Notes: a model not told the origin generated them from the sequence alone. Counted from the stretch's first letter, positions 36,521 to 46,273 are shown. The stretch: DNA of 64,000 bases from Firmicutes bacterium HGW-Firmicutes-1 (GCA_002841625.1 PHAG01000002.1:478368-542367); one strand, 5' to 3'. Numbers and translations are program-made.

Positions 36521-37117
36521 TTATGAGAAAATCTCTAAATATCTTACATTTACTACATCCCAATTAATATTTTTAATAAAAATATCAATGTATTCTTTTT
36601 TTGCAATTCCATAATCAATCATATACGCATGTTCATATACATCTAAAACCAACAAGGGTATCGTCCCAATGGTACTACCTTCATCATGGGCATCTTGACC
36701 GATGACATGTAAGCCTTCATCTAATGGATCCCAAACCAAAACAGCCCATCCCCTCATAGCCATACCAACCGCTTTAAATTTATCAATGAAATGCTCTACA
36801 CTTCCGAAATCTTCAACTATAGCATCCATAAGTGGTGGATATGGTCTCTTGCCTGCACCTATTATGTTTTCAAAATAGAGTTCATGGAGCTTAACACCAT
36901 TTAAAGTATAGCTTTCTGCTAGCTTTAGGCTTCTCAATCTGCTAAAGGTACTATTCGTACCTGCAAAATCTTTATCTTCAACAAGTAAGGTCCTTACTTG
37001 ATTAAGCTTTTGTACATAATTCTCATATAACATTTCATGTTGTTTAAGCTGCTTTTCAGACAAATCATATACACCATGAAAATTATATTTTTTTGCTTGA
37101 ATCTTCTCCATAATCAT
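36521..37117 (-). CDS. Fe/Mn superoxide dismutase
   Basis: 198 residues; converts superoxide to hydrogen peroxide and oxygen. The four metal ligands appear as His27 (LKQHEML), His78 (VKLHELYFENI), Asp159 and His163 (LDVYEHAYMIDYG). The WAVLVWDP stretch is typical. Metal choice cannot be told from sequence. The protein is somewhat divergent, with an N-terminal segment KKYNFHGVYDLSEKQL. An alternative ATG lies two codons inside. Fits oxygen exposure of an anaerobe. Downstream of spoIVA beyond the palindrome cluster. Confidence 0.9.
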   Translation of the reverse strand: MIMEKIQAKKYNFHGVYDLSEKQLKQHEMLYENYVQKLNQVRTLLVEDKDFAGTNSTFSRLRSLKLAESYTLNGVKLHELYFENIIGAGKRPYPPLMDAIVEDFGSVEHFIDKFKAVGMAMRGWAVLVWDPLDEGLHVIGQDAHDEGSTIGTIPLLVLDVYEHAYMIDYGIAKKEYIDIFIKNINWDVVNVRYLEIFS

Positions 37118-37157
37118 CCCACTTTACCTTGATTTAGAACGTCTTAGGGTAATATAC

Positions 37158-37184
37158 CTAATATATCTAATATATCTAATATAC
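37158..37184. repeat. Three tandem 9-bp repeats
   Basis: CTAATATAT, CTAATATAT, CTAATATAC in direct succession beside the palindrome cluster, upstream of the superoxide dismutase gene. Confidence 0.8.
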
Positions 37185-37186
37185 TC

Positions 37187-37288
37187 GCACTGTGTGCTCG
37201 TAACCTAATGGCAAGCTGCGCTTGCCATCAGTGGGCGCTTGTGCGCCCACTGATTCTGTATGTACGCAGTACATACGGAATCAGGTTA
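37187..37288. repeat. Palindrome cluster: three abutting hairpins closed by an outer stem
   Basis: A short hairpin GCAC-TGT-GTGC (37187-37197) comes first. Then TAACCT (37201-37206) pairs with AGGTTA (37283-37288), enclosing three hairpins with no linker between them: ATGGCAAGC stem (37208-37228, loop TGC), CAGTGGGCGC stem (37229-37252, loop TTGT), and an ATTCTGTATGTAC stem (37253-37281, loop GCA, one T.G wobble). The fold is a four-way junction. It begins inside the spoIVA stop codon. There is no T run, so it is not an ordinary terminator. Confidence 0.85.
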
Positions 37289-38767
37289 AATTATTATACA
37301 AATCAATCCGCCGTTTCCCTCATTCATAATTTTCTTCAAGGTTTCTTGAAGCTTTAATTGGGTGTCTACAGGCATTCTATAGATTTTGTTTTGAAGTCCA
37401 TCATTGACTAGTTCATGCAAAGATCTTCCAAATATGTTAGAGTTCCATATCGTTTTTGGATCATTTTCAAATTCACTCATAATATAATTCATAAAGTCTT
37501 CACTTTGTTTTTCAGTTCCAACAATAGGAGAGACCTCAGTTTCTATATCACATTTAATCATATGTATAGTAGGAGCGCTTGCTTTTAATTTAACCCCAAA
37601 TCTATTGCCTTGTTTCACTATTTCCGGTTCATCTAAGACTAGATCTTCAATATGAGGTGAAACTATTCCATATCCATGAAGCGAAACATCTGTTAGGGCC
37701 TTTTCAACCTGTTCATACTTCTTCTTAACCTTACCAAGCTTTTTAATAAGAGAAATGAATTGATATTCTCCTTCTACCTCCGTTCCAATTAAATCACTGA
37801 GTACATTATAATAGTAATCATCCTTAATTTTTATATCCATATTTGCACTACCATCTGACAACGAAATCTTATCTAAATTAATTTTTTCTACATATTCGTT
37901 ATTAAAGGCAAGGATTGAAGGCTTTTTAATATCTCTTATTGTATTGATACTCTTAATTGTATCTCTTGCAGTTGCTATTAGACTTTCCTTGAGCCAATGG
38001 TCGTGATCAAGTACTTCAATCCATTTTGGAATGTTAAAATTAAGCGAGGAAACTGGAAATTCAAACAATACATTTTCGAATATTTTTTCAACGTCTTCTT
38101 TTCTAAGTTGTTCACAATTACATGGAATTGTTGTAACGCCATACTTCTTCTCGAGCTCATTCACTAATTCGGATGTAACGTCAGAAAATGGTTTGATCGT
38201 ATTTATGATAAGAACAAATGGCTTGCCAATCTTTTTAAGCTCAGCAATGGTTTTTTCTTCTGCCTTCACATAGTGATCTCTTGGAATTTCTCCAAAGGAA
38301 CCGTCTGTTGTAATAACAACACCGATTGTAGAATGGTCATTGATAACTTTTTTTGTCCCTATCTCAGCTGCTTCAGTAAATGGTATCTCATGATTAAACC
38401 AAGGGGTTTTAACCATTCGAGGTAAATCTTCTTCAAGATGACCCGAAGCCCCATCAACCATATAACCTACACAGTCAATTAAACGAATATCAAATTCAAT
38501 GTCATCTCCAAGTGATATTCTTGCGGCTTCTTGAGGAATAAACTTAGGCTCAGTTGTCATTATAGTCTTTCCAGCTGAACTTTGGGGCAATTCATCTTTT
38601 GCTCTTTCTTTCATATGAACGTTATCTATGTTAGGTATTACAAATAAATCCATAAAACGTTTGATAAAGGTAGATTTACCCGTTCTGACTGGCCCAACGA
38701 CACCTATGTATATTTCACCGTTTGTTCTTGCTTTAATGTCACTATAAACATCGTACTCTTCAAACAT
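37286..38767 (-). CDS. spoIVA: Stage IV sporulation protein A (spore coat base ATPase)
   Basis: 493 residues, matching the Bacillus length. It polymerises with ATP hydrolysis on the outer forespore membrane and anchors coat and cortex. Walker A GPVRTGKST at 25-33, with TTEPKFIP and DTVGY-like LIDCVGYMVDG following. It ends GGLICIII; the hydrophobic end is typical. The ATG at 38767 follows AGGAGG by six bases; the longer start at 38785 overlaps that site. The stop codon lies inside the outer stem of the palindrome cluster. Confidence 0.96.
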   Translation of the reverse strand: MFEEYDVYSDIKARTNGEIYIGVVGPVRTGKSTFIKRFMDLFVIPNIDNVHMKERAKDELPQSSAGKTIMTTEPKFIPQEAARISLGDDIEFDIRLIDCVGYMVDGASGHLEEDLPRMVKTPWFNHEIPFTEAAEIGTKKVINDHSTIGVVITTDGSFGEIPRDHYVKAEEKTIAELKKIGKPFVLIINTIKPFSDVTSELVNELEKKYGVTTIPCNCEQLRKEDVEKIFENVLFEFPVSSLNFNIPKWIEVLDHDHWLKESLIATARDTIKSINTIRDIKKPSILAFNNEYVEKINLDKISLSDGSANMDIKIKDDYYYNVLSDLIGTEVEGEYQFISLIKKLGKVKKKYEQVEKALTDVSLHGYGIVSPHIEDLVLDEPEIVKQGNRFGVKLKASAPTIHMIKCDIETEVSPIVGTEKQSEDFMNYIMSEFENDPKTIWNSNIFGRSLHELVNDGLQNKIYRMPVDTQLKLQETLKKIMNEGNGGLICIII

Positions 38768-38863
38768 AAAAATCCTCCTACACATATTTTCTCATAAATA
38801 AATATATGTAGAAGGGCTATCAATTAGACTTAATTTGCTATATGACCTTTTTAAATTTATCCT

Positions 38864-39667
38864 TTACAACTTAAATTGTTCCATTAATTGTGTTAAGTGT
38901 TTTGACATTTCTTTTATACTATTGCTTCTTTCATTAAGCTCATGCATTGTTGAAGATATTTCTTGTATAGCAGCTGATGACTCTTCCGTACTTGCTGCAT
39001 TTTCTTCTGCTATAGCAGATAAACCTTCTATGACTGTCATTACCGTACATCTTTTTACTTCCATATCTTTGCCATACAAATTAATTTGTTATGAAAACTC
39101 AAGAGACATATGGATGGCTTCTGCTATCTCTTTATACTTCTTTTGTGTTTCCAATACACTATCACTTTGAATGTCAACAGCTTCACGTAATTGGCGGCTT
39201 GTTTCAATTGATTTTGTTGAATTATATTTTAGCTCTGTTAACATTTGATCAATTTGAGCTGTTGATTTTGCAGACTGTTCTGCAAGCTTTCTAATTTCAT
39301 CTGCAACCACTGCAAAACCTTTCCCTGCCTCTCCTGCACGCGCCGCTTCAATTGCTGCATTTAATGCTAGAAGATTGGTTTGACTTGCAATATCGGATAT
39401 CATTGTACTTGCTTCACCAATATTATTCGTACTTTCTTTTGTAGTTTCTGCAACATCTGAAAGATCAGCCATCGATTTTTTACTTTCTTCAGTCTTAATG
39501 GCCAGATTTTCAACAAGTTTTAGTCCATCTTCTGTGAGCTTACCAATCATGAGCGATTGCCCTGCGAGAGCTTCAGCTAATTCAGCATTACTCGAAACAA
39601 TATAACCTAATTCATTCACATCGTTAGAAACACTTCCTACATCATCTGCCTGATTTATTGCGCCACT
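38864..39667 (-). pseudogene. Methyl-accepting chemotaxis protein, truncated and interrupted
   Basis: The frame begins at 39667 just after a stop and contains only the signalling half of a chemoreceptor, including the hairpin tip [17 protein letters not shown] and [16 protein letters not shown]. The sensor, membrane helices and HAMP are missing. An in-frame TAA near 39089-39091 then interrupts it (MSLEFS-stop), and the same frame resumes to the natural C-terminus (IAEENAASTEESSAA, LTQLMEQFKL) at 38864. So there is a 5' deletion plus a nonsense codon. It lies between fchA and spoIVA. Confidence 0.88.
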
Positions 39668-39723
39668 TTAAATGTCTTTTTGCTGTTACATTATGGAAGT
39701 CGCCCCCCTAAGTACAACCTTTT

Positions 39724-40341
39724 TTATAGTTGAACAGATTCTATGATTTCTTTTTCAACAGTTCTTACATATGCTTCGATCTCATTTATTTCTCTTGAAG
39801 CTCTTTCCACAAAATCATCATCCTTAATAGAGCTAAGATTAATCTTTACATTATAAATAGCTGACAAAGCCGAAGTTCTTGCCATCATAGCAGAAACGAT
39901 ACCATCTGTGACTGCATTCTTATTGCCTTTGGCTACTACTTCTCTTGATAGATTAATAATTTCATATGATTTTCTAGCAACTTCTAATGGTACCAATGCC
40001 GCATACTTTGTACTCTCTTGAATTTTATCACTTCTAAATTCTTGATCTTCTTTTGTATCCTTTGGCAATTTATAAGCAGCCATAACCTCATTGAAGGCGT
40101 CTGAATCTCTATCAATCTCTTTTACCAATTCAGCTCTAAGCAGCCCTGCTTTTTGTGCTACTTGTATCATCTCGTCTGATACCTTTTCGTATGCCTTCTT
40201 ACCTATCGTAAGGTTTGCTACCATTTCTACTAAGGCTGCGGCAGTTGCACCGCTTTGAGCCGCTATACTTCCACCACCTGGAACTGGATTACTAGATGCG
40301 GTCTCATTTAAAAATTCAACAATCGTTTTATCAATTAACAT
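39724..40341 (-). CDS. fchA: Formimidoyltetrahydrofolate cyclodeaminase
   Basis: 205 residues. Converts 5-formimino-THF to 5,10-methenyl-THF and ammonia. The N-terminal NPVPGGGSIAAQSGA motif and the all-helical sequence fit the FTCD_C/FchA family. AAGGAG before the ATG. Last gene of the hut operon, directly after hutI; together with FtcD it does the job of the fused mammalian FTCD. Confidence 0.95.
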   Translation of the reverse strand: MLIDKTIVEFLNETASSNPVPGGGSIAAQSGATAAALVEMVANLTIGKKAYEKVSDEMIQVAQKAGLLRAELVKEIDRDSDAFNEVMAAYKLPKDTKEDQEFRSDKIQESTKYAALVPLEVARKSYEIINLSREVVAKGNKNAVTDGIVSAMMARTSALSAIYNVKINLSSIKDDDFVERASREINEIEAYVRTVEKEIIESVQL

Positions 40342-40401
40342 ATTCCATGCTCCTTCTACTTTTACTAAGTATGAATAATCGTTTCTTTATTTATCTTAAT
40401 G

Positions 40402-41670
40402 TTACAAAAGCTTCGATTTCCTTTCGGTTAAAACAATCTGTCCTCTTTTTATCACTGTTTCTACTGTGCTTACACCAATATGGTAAGATAAAAAGTGGTA
40501 AGTTGGACAATCGTGAATGACGATGTCAGCGATTTTACCTACATCTAAACTACCGATATTTTCAGCTCTATTAAGTGCAGCGGCACCATTAATAGTAAGG
40601 GCAGTTATAGCTTCTTCCGTCGTCATGTTCATTTGTAGGGTTGCAAGTGCTATTATCAAAGGAATTGATTCACTATAACAGCTTCCCGGATTAAAATCAG
40701 ATGCTAAGGCTACCGCTAAGCCTTGATCAATCATATACCTTGCTCTGGCATAAGGTTTTTTCAGAGAAAAAGCCGTACCTGGCAGTAATGTAGCTATGAT
40801 ACCTCTCTCTTTCATTCTTTCGAGTCCTTCGTTTGAAGCCATTAGCAAATGGTCAGCTGTCACTGCTCCCATATCGGCTGAAAACTTAGCACCTCCTAAG
40901 TCTACAATCTCGTCAGAATGAATTTTAATTTTAAAACCCAATTCTTTTGCTCTAACAAGAAGTTTCTCAGACTGCTCCACAGAAAAAACACCCTCTTCGC
41001 AAAACACATCGCAATACTCTGCAAGCTGATCACTTGCTACATCTGGAAGCACCTCTTCTAATAAATATTCTATATAATCATCTGCTCTGTCTTTAAATTC
41101 ATCTGGCACTGAATGCGCGCCCATAAAAGTAGCCACAATATCCAATGGATGTTTTTCATTGAGCTCTTTCATCACTTTTAATTGTTTCATTTCCGTAGCA
41201 TAATCAAGACCATATCCGCTTTTACCTTCGACGGTTGTAACACCAAATCCAAGCATACTATTTAACCTTTTCACTCCAGCATCTAATAGCTGATTATGAC
41301 TAGCTTCTCTTGTTGCTCTAACACTATTTGCAATGCCACCTCCACGCTTCATAATCGACATATAGTCTTCACCCATAAGACGCCAACCATATTCTTCAGC
41401 TCGGTAACCACCAAAGACAAAGTGTGTATGAGAATCCACAAAGCCCGGCAAAACTATTTTATTTGCAGCATCTATTACTATGCTATTTTTTTCTAAGTCC
41501 TCATTAACAATGTCCTTCGTTTCACCAACCGCTTTAATCATACCTTCTTCAATAATAATTGCACCATTATAAATAATACCCAGTTGGTTCATATCCTTAC
41601 CTGCTTTAGCAGCAAAGCCGCTACAGGTAATAAGTTCATTTGCATTTTTAATAACGATTCTATCTATCAT
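40402..41670 (-). CDS. hutI: Imidazolonepropionase
   Basis: 422 residues. Amidohydrolase-fold metalloenzyme that opens imidazolonepropionate to formiminoglutamate. Metal ligands are visible in DSHTHFVFGG, KIHSDEI, TADHLL and ASDFNPGSC. The ATG at 41670 follows GGGGAG; the longer TTG at 41685 lies on that site. Four bases after ftcD. Confidence 0.96.
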   Translation of the reverse strand: MIDRIVIKNANELITCSGFAAKAGKDMNQLGIIYNGAIIIEEGMIKAVGETKDIVNEDLEKNSIVIDAANKIVLPGFVDSHTHFVFGGYRAEEYGWRLMGEDYMSIMKRGGGIANSVRATREASHNQLLDAGVKRLNSMLGFGVTTVEGKSGYGLDYATEMKQLKVMKELNEKHPLDIVATFMGAHSVPDEFKDRADDYIEYLLEEVLPDVASDQLAEYCDVFCEEGVFSVEQSEKLLVRAKELGFKIKIHSDEIVDLGGAKFSADMGAVTADHLLMASNEGLERMKERGIIATLLPGTAFSLKKPYARARYMIDQGLAVALASDFNPGSCYSESIPLIIALATLQMNMTTEEAITALTINGAAALNRAENIGSLDVGKIADIVIHDCPTYHFLSYHIGVSTVETVIKRGQIVLTERKSKLL

Positions 41671-41674
41671 TTTA

Positions 41675-42580
41675 TCACTCCCCAAGGTTTGATTCGATCA
41701 CTTTATCCATAGAGAAATTGTATAAACCAAGATAATAAGCGGCTGTATCAATAAGAGCTTCCATTGGAACAAGTCCTACTACCTCACTGCCTATTACATT
41801 TACACCATATCGTTTTGCTTCCATTTTAACGGTTTCAAACACTCTATAAATAGAGGTTTTGGTATAATCCGTAATATTCATAGTAACTTGAGTAATACCT
41901 CTTTCAGCAATACTTACCCCTCCAGCTTTGACATACCTAAACCCGCCATTTGAATATCTGATAGATTTTGCTATTTTATTAGCAATGTCAATATTATCCG
42001 TATCTAAGTCAACATTATAGGCTACTAATGGCATTCTTGCAGCAACTCCTGTTACTCCTGCAGTTGGATGAATTTTAGCTTCTCCAAAATCAGGCTGCCA
42101 CTCAGGTTGTTTGAGCTTTTCTGTCATCCCCTCAAATTGACCCTTTCTTACATCTGCAAGATTTTGTCTTTCTGGTGTTGATGCAGCATTTTCATATAAA
42201 AATACTGGAATGTTCCATTGATTTGCTATCATTTCACCTGTTTCCTGAGCTAGTTGAACACATTCCTTCATTGTCATATTTTTAATTGGAATAAAAGGAA
42301 CAACATCTGTAGCTCCCATTCTTGAATGTTGGCCTTCATGTGTTGTCAAGTCAATGACCTTCGCAGCTACCCCTATAGCTTCGACAACAGCGTTTTTAAC
42401 AGCTTCTGGCTCTCCTATAACGGTAACAACCACTCTATTATAATCTTTATCTGCTTCATAATTGAGTAGTTTAACCCCTTCTTTTCCTCTTAACGGAGCA
42501 ACAATTTGCTCAATTTTATTTAAGTCCCTACCTTCACTAAAGTTAGGAACACATTCAACTATTTTTTTAGCATCTGACAT
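41675..42580 (-). CDS. ftcD: Glutamate formimidoyltransferase
   Basis: 301 residues. Moves the formimino group from formiminoglutamate to tetrahydrofolate, releasing glutamate. The start IVECVPNFSEGRD and HSRMGATDVVPFIP are diagnostic of the formiminotransferase domain; no cyclodeaminase domain is fused, which fchA supplies separately. GGAGG before ATG. Confidence 0.96.
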   Translation of the reverse strand: MSDAKKIVECVPNFSEGRDLNKIEQIVAPLRGKEGVKLLNYEADKDYNRVVVTVIGEPEAVKNAVVEAIGVAAKVIDLTTHEGQHSRMGATDVVPFIPIKNMTMKECVQLAQETGEMIANQWNIPVFLYENAASTPERQNLADVRKGQFEGMTEKLKQPEWQPDFGEAKIHPTAGVTGVAARMPLVAYNVDLDTDNIDIANKIAKSIRYSNGGFRYVKAGGVSIAERGITQVTMNITDYTKTSIYRVFETVKMEAKRYGVNVIGSEVVGLVPMEALIDTAAYYLGLYNFSMDKVIESNLGE

Positions 42581-42593
42581 CTTATAACCTCCG

Positions 42594-44624
42594 TCATCTA
42601 TACATTTTTTCTACAAGTTTCTTTACTAGATCATCATCGGCTCTATATGGCAATGTAATATGATCATTTCCAGTCATTGTCTCGTTATACTCAACGCAAG
42701 TTGAAATTGCATTTTCATTCCTAGCCCAAGCACGTCTAGCTACACCACCCATTACATCCCAGGGAATAGAATTCCTTAAAATCTCATCTACTCTTTTGCT
42801 TCCATCTAAAACCATACCAAAGCCGCCATTGATAGATTTCCCGATTCCAACTCCTCCACCATTATGAAGAGTAACAAGACTCATGCCTCTTGCACTGTTT
42901 CCTGCAAAAATATGGGTTGCCATATCTGCCATGATATTACTACCATCTTTTATATTCGAGGTTTCTCTAAATGGTGAATCTGTCCCTCCAGTATCATGAT
43001 GATCTCTACCAAGCATAATCGGTCCTACCTCATTGCGTCTGACCATATCATTGAATTTAAGTGCAATATTAAGCCTTCCAAATGCATCTTGATATAATAT
43101 TCTTGCTTTCGTTCCAACAACCATTTTATGTTGCTCAGCATCCCTAATCCAAATATAGTTGTCTCTATCTTGATAACGTCTGTTTGGATCAATACAGGAC
43201 ATTGCCGCTAAATCTGTTCTTTGTAGATCTTCTTGCAGGCCACTTAAGCACACCCATCTAAAGGGACCATATCCATAATCAAATAAACAAGGTCCAAGTA
43301 TATCCTCAACATATGATGGCCAAATAAACCCATCTTTATCATCTCTTCCATTTTTAGATATTTCACTTACACCGCTGTCATAAATAGCTTTCATAAAGGA
43401 ATTACCATAATCAAAGAAATAAGTTCCCATGTCCACTAAGCCTTTAATCACTTCATAATGTCTCTTAAGTGTTGCATTTACAAGCATTATAAATTTGTCT
43501 TTATCTTTATCTAGTAATTGTGTACGCTCTTCAAAGGATATCCCTACTGGACAATAGCCTCCATTGTACGCCTCATGGCAAGAGGTTTGGTCAGATAAAA
43601 GATCAATAAGAATATGATGATCAAGCGCATATTCAAGTAGCTCTACTACATTTCCATGAAAAGCAATGGCAATCGGTTCACCTTTTTCTTGATAGGTATT
43701 TGCAAGTTCAAAAGCTTCTTTTGGTGTCTTTGCAATTGCTTTAACCCAGCCTTGTTGATGTCTAGTTTGAATTCTTGAATAGTCCACCTCTGCAACAATA
43801 CCCACTCCGTTAGCAATCTCAACGGCTTTTCCTTGCGCTCCACTCATACCACCTAACCCCGATGACACAAAGAGCTTACCTCTAAGATCTTTATCTTCTG
43901 CAATACCTAGTTTAAGTCGACCTGCATTGAGAAGCGTACTATAGGTACCATGTACAATGCCCTGAGGCCCAATATACATCCAACCACCTGCAGTCATTTG
44001 ACCGTAGTTTGCAACTCCAAGTGCCGCAGCTCGATTAAAATTATCGTAATCATCAAAAGCACCCACCATGAGACCATTGGTAATAATAACACGTGGTGCA
44101 TCAGGTTTAGAATGAAATAGTCCAAGTGGATGACCAGATGCTATGACCAACGTCTGATCACTCGTTAATGCCTTCAAATATTCTATAACCAACTGATACT
44201 GCATCCAATTTTGAAATACACTGCCTGATTCTCCATAGGTAACTAGTTCATAAGGATATAGAGCTATATCAAAATCAAGATTATTGTCAATCATCAATTG
44301 AAAGGCTTTTCCTTCTAAGCACTTACCTATATAGTCCTTTACTGGCTTTGCTTTTATTTGCTCTGCTGGCCTAAAGCGATAACCATATATTCTACCTTTT
44401 GTCAGTAGCTCCTCTAAAAATTCAGGTGCTAGTTCTTCGTGGAATTTTTCAGGAATATATCTAAGTGCATTTTTTAATGCAATTTCTGTTTCCTCAATGG
44501 TAAGTGTAAATGTTCTTTTTGGGGCTCTTCTAATCCCTTCTTTAAATTCAGGATACTCTGGTATTCCATTTTCTAAATTTAATTTTATTAACATTGACTT
44601 TTCTACATCATGGTTACTGTACAT
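42594..44624 (-). CDS. hutU: Urocanate hydratase
   Basis: 676 residues, the longer clostridial form of the enzyme (Bacillus type is about 550). NAD-dependent hydration of urocanate to imidazolonepropionate. SGHPLGLFHS, SSGLGGMSGAQGKA (NAD site) and LGRDHHDTGGTDSP are visible. The ATG at 44624 follows GAGGAGG; the longer frame from 44699 includes this site. It lies 46 nt after hutH. Confidence 0.94.
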   Translation of the reverse strand: MYSNHDVEKSMLIKLNLENGIPEYPEFKEGIRRAPKRTFTLTIEETEIALKNALRYIPEKFHEELAPEFLEELLTKGRIYGYRFRPAEQIKAKPVKDYIGKCLEGKAFQLMIDNNLDFDIALYPYELVTYGESGSVFQNWMQYQLVIEYLKALTSDQTLVIASGHPLGLFHSKPDAPRVIITNGLMVGAFDDYDNFNRAAALGVANYGQMTAGGWMYIGPQGIVHGTYSTLLNAGRLKLGIAEDKDLRGKLFVSSGLGGMSGAQGKAVEIANGVGIVAEVDYSRIQTRHQQGWVKAIAKTPKEAFELANTYQEKGEPIAIAFHGNVVELLEYALDHHILIDLLSDQTSCHEAYNGGYCPVGISFEERTQLLDKDKDKFIMLVNATLKRHYEVIKGLVDMGTYFFDYGNSFMKAIYDSGVSEISKNGRDDKDGFIWPSYVEDILGPCLFDYGYGPFRWVCLSGLQEDLQRTDLAAMSCIDPNRRYQDRDNYIWIRDAEQHKMVVGTKARILYQDAFGRLNIALKFNDMVRRNEVGPIMLGRDHHDTGGTDSPFRETSNIKDGSNIMADMATHIFAGNSARGMSLVTLHNGGGVGIGKSINGGFGMVLDGSKRVDEILRNSIPWDVMGGVARRAWARNENAISTCVEYNETMTGNDHITLPYRADDDLVKKLVEKMYR

Positions 44625-44670
44625 ATAGAATCCTCCTCTTTTCAATCCATTGCTTAGATATATTTGGCGG

Positions 44671-46197
44671 TTATAAAAGTGCACCAATTGTATTTTCAAC
44701 AGCCTTTAAAATGTCATTATTCTCTACTAGTTTAATGCTTTTCTCAATGTCAACATACATAATACGATCTTCGTCTAGTTTATCAATATTCTCACGAATG
44801 ACTTTATAGGCTTCTTTTGTTCCCTTACCTAGTTTATCGGGATTACTGAAATCTACACCTTGAGCAGCTGTCATCAACTCTATCGCAATTACTCTTCTAG
44901 TGTTATACAGGATCTCATTTGCTTTTCTAGCTGCAATCGTTCCCATACTAACATGATCTTCTTGATTACCAGACGATGGTATGGAATCAACACTTGCTGG
45001 ATGGGCCAATATTTTATTTTCTGAAACAAGTGCTGCCGCAGTATATTGCATAATCATAAATCCAGAGTTAACTCCACCTTTATTGGTTAAAAATGGTGGC
45101 AATTCACTTAGGCTTGGATTCACCAATCTTTCTATACGTCTTTCTGCAGAATTGGCTATTTCAGCTAGTGCAATCCCCAAAAAGTCAAACGCTAGCGCCA
45201 TAGGTTGACCATGAAAATTTCCACATGAAATTACTTGCTCATCGTCAGGAAAAATCAATGGGTTGTCTGTTGCTGCATTTATTTCTCTATTTACTTTATC
45301 AAGAACATAATCAATGGCATCCTTACTTGCACCATGAATCTGTGGAAGGCATCGTAGAGAATAAGAATCCTGTAGCTTCACTTCACCTTGCTTGGTTGTT
45401 AATCCACTTCCTTCAAGTATACGAGCAAGGTTTTTTGAGCAAGCAATCTGTCCAGTATGGTTTCTTACCGCATGAACCTTCTCATCAAAAACATCCATTA
45501 TTCCTTTTAAAGCTTCAAAGGTTAAGGCAGCAGATATATCCGCTGTTTTCATAAGGTTAATTGCATCGTATGTAGTAATAGCGCCTACTGCTGTAAGAAC
45601 TTGTGTCCCATTGATAAGTGCCAAGCCTTCTTTTGATGTCAAATGAATTGACTCAATACCAGCTTCTAGCATAGCTTTCTCACCAGTAAGTAATTTACCA
45701 TTGTAATATGCTTCTCCTTCTCCCATCATTACCAAAACCATATGAGATAAAGGTGCTAGATCTCCACTCGAGCCTAATGATCCCTTTTCAGGAATGGCTG
45801 GGTGAACTCGTTTATTAAGCATTTCAACTAAAATATGTAAGGTTTTGAGTCTAATTCCTGAATATCCTTTCACCAATGCATTTAATCGAAGTAGCATAAT
45901 TGCTCTAACGATTTCCTCAGAAAAATGTCTTCCAACTCCACAAGCATGGCTTCTAATAAGACTATCTTGTAATTGCTCTACTTGACCATTGGAAATGACA
46001 ATATTGCTAAACTTTCCGAAACCAGTTGTTATACCGTATACCACCTTTTCATCTTTAACGAGTTTTTCTACATATGCCCTAGATTTATTGACCTTCTCAA
46101 CTGCAACTTCAGATATTTGAACCAGGTATCCCTCTCTTGCCACATGTATCAATTCTCTTAAGGTTAAGTTATTTCCATCTACTGTTATTGTTTTCAA
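44671..46197 (-). CDS. hutH: Histidine ammonia-lyase
   Basis: 508 residues. Removes ammonia from histidine to give urocanate, using the self-made MIO group. The MIO triad is at 143-145 within GSLGSSGDLAPLSH: it reads Ser-Ser-Gly where most enzymes have Ala-Ser-Gly. Other motifs, YGITTGFG (54-61) and SGNQEDHVSMG, are normal. The start is TTG at 46195-46197 after GAGGTG. First gene of the hut operon. Confidence 0.95.
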   Translation of the reverse strand: MKTITVDGNNLTLRELIHVAREGYLVQISEVAVEKVNKSRAYVEKLVKDEKVVYGITTGFGKFSNIVISNGQVEQLQDSLIRSHACGVGRHFSEEIVRAIMLLRLNALVKGYSGIRLKTLHILVEMLNKRVHPAIPEKGSLGSSGDLAPLSHMVLVMMGEGEAYYNGKLLTGEKAMLEAGIESIHLTSKEGLALINGTQVLTAVGAITTYDAINLMKTADISAALTFEALKGIMDVFDEKVHAVRNHTGQIACSKNLARILEGSGLTTKQGEVKLQDSYSLRCLPQIHGASKDAIDYVLDKVNREINAATDNPLIFPDDEQVISCGNFHGQPMALAFDFLGIALAEIANSAERRIERLVNPSLSELPPFLTNKGGVNSGFMIMQYTAAALVSENKILAHPASVDSIPSSGNQEDHVSMGTIAARKANEILYNTRRVIAIELMTAAQGVDFSNPDKLGKGTKEAYKVIRENIDKLDEDRIMYVDIEKSIKLVENNDILKAVENTIGALL

Positions 46198-46225
46198 ATT
46201 TACACCTCGTAAGCTTCATATTTTT

Positions 46226-46245
46226 ACTGTGTCACATTTCACAGT
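46226..46245. promoter_or_regulatory. Inverted repeat in the hut leader, candidate operator
   Basis: ACTGTG (46226-46231) and CACAGT (46240-46245) are a perfect inverted pair with an 8-bp spacer, about 30-40 nt below the hut promoter and 29 nt above the start codon. No regulator gene is adjacent. Confidence 0.5.
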
Positions 46246-46273
46246 TTTTACTATATTTATACATATATGATTT

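Noticed and set aside
37187..37288. Palindrome cluster as a plain rho-independent terminator
   Set aside because: Three stems and an outer stem but no T run in either direction.
38864..39079. Short frame as an independent small gene
   Set aside because: It is the same-frame continuation of the chemoreceptor after a TAA; its apparent start is a TTG without ribosome site.
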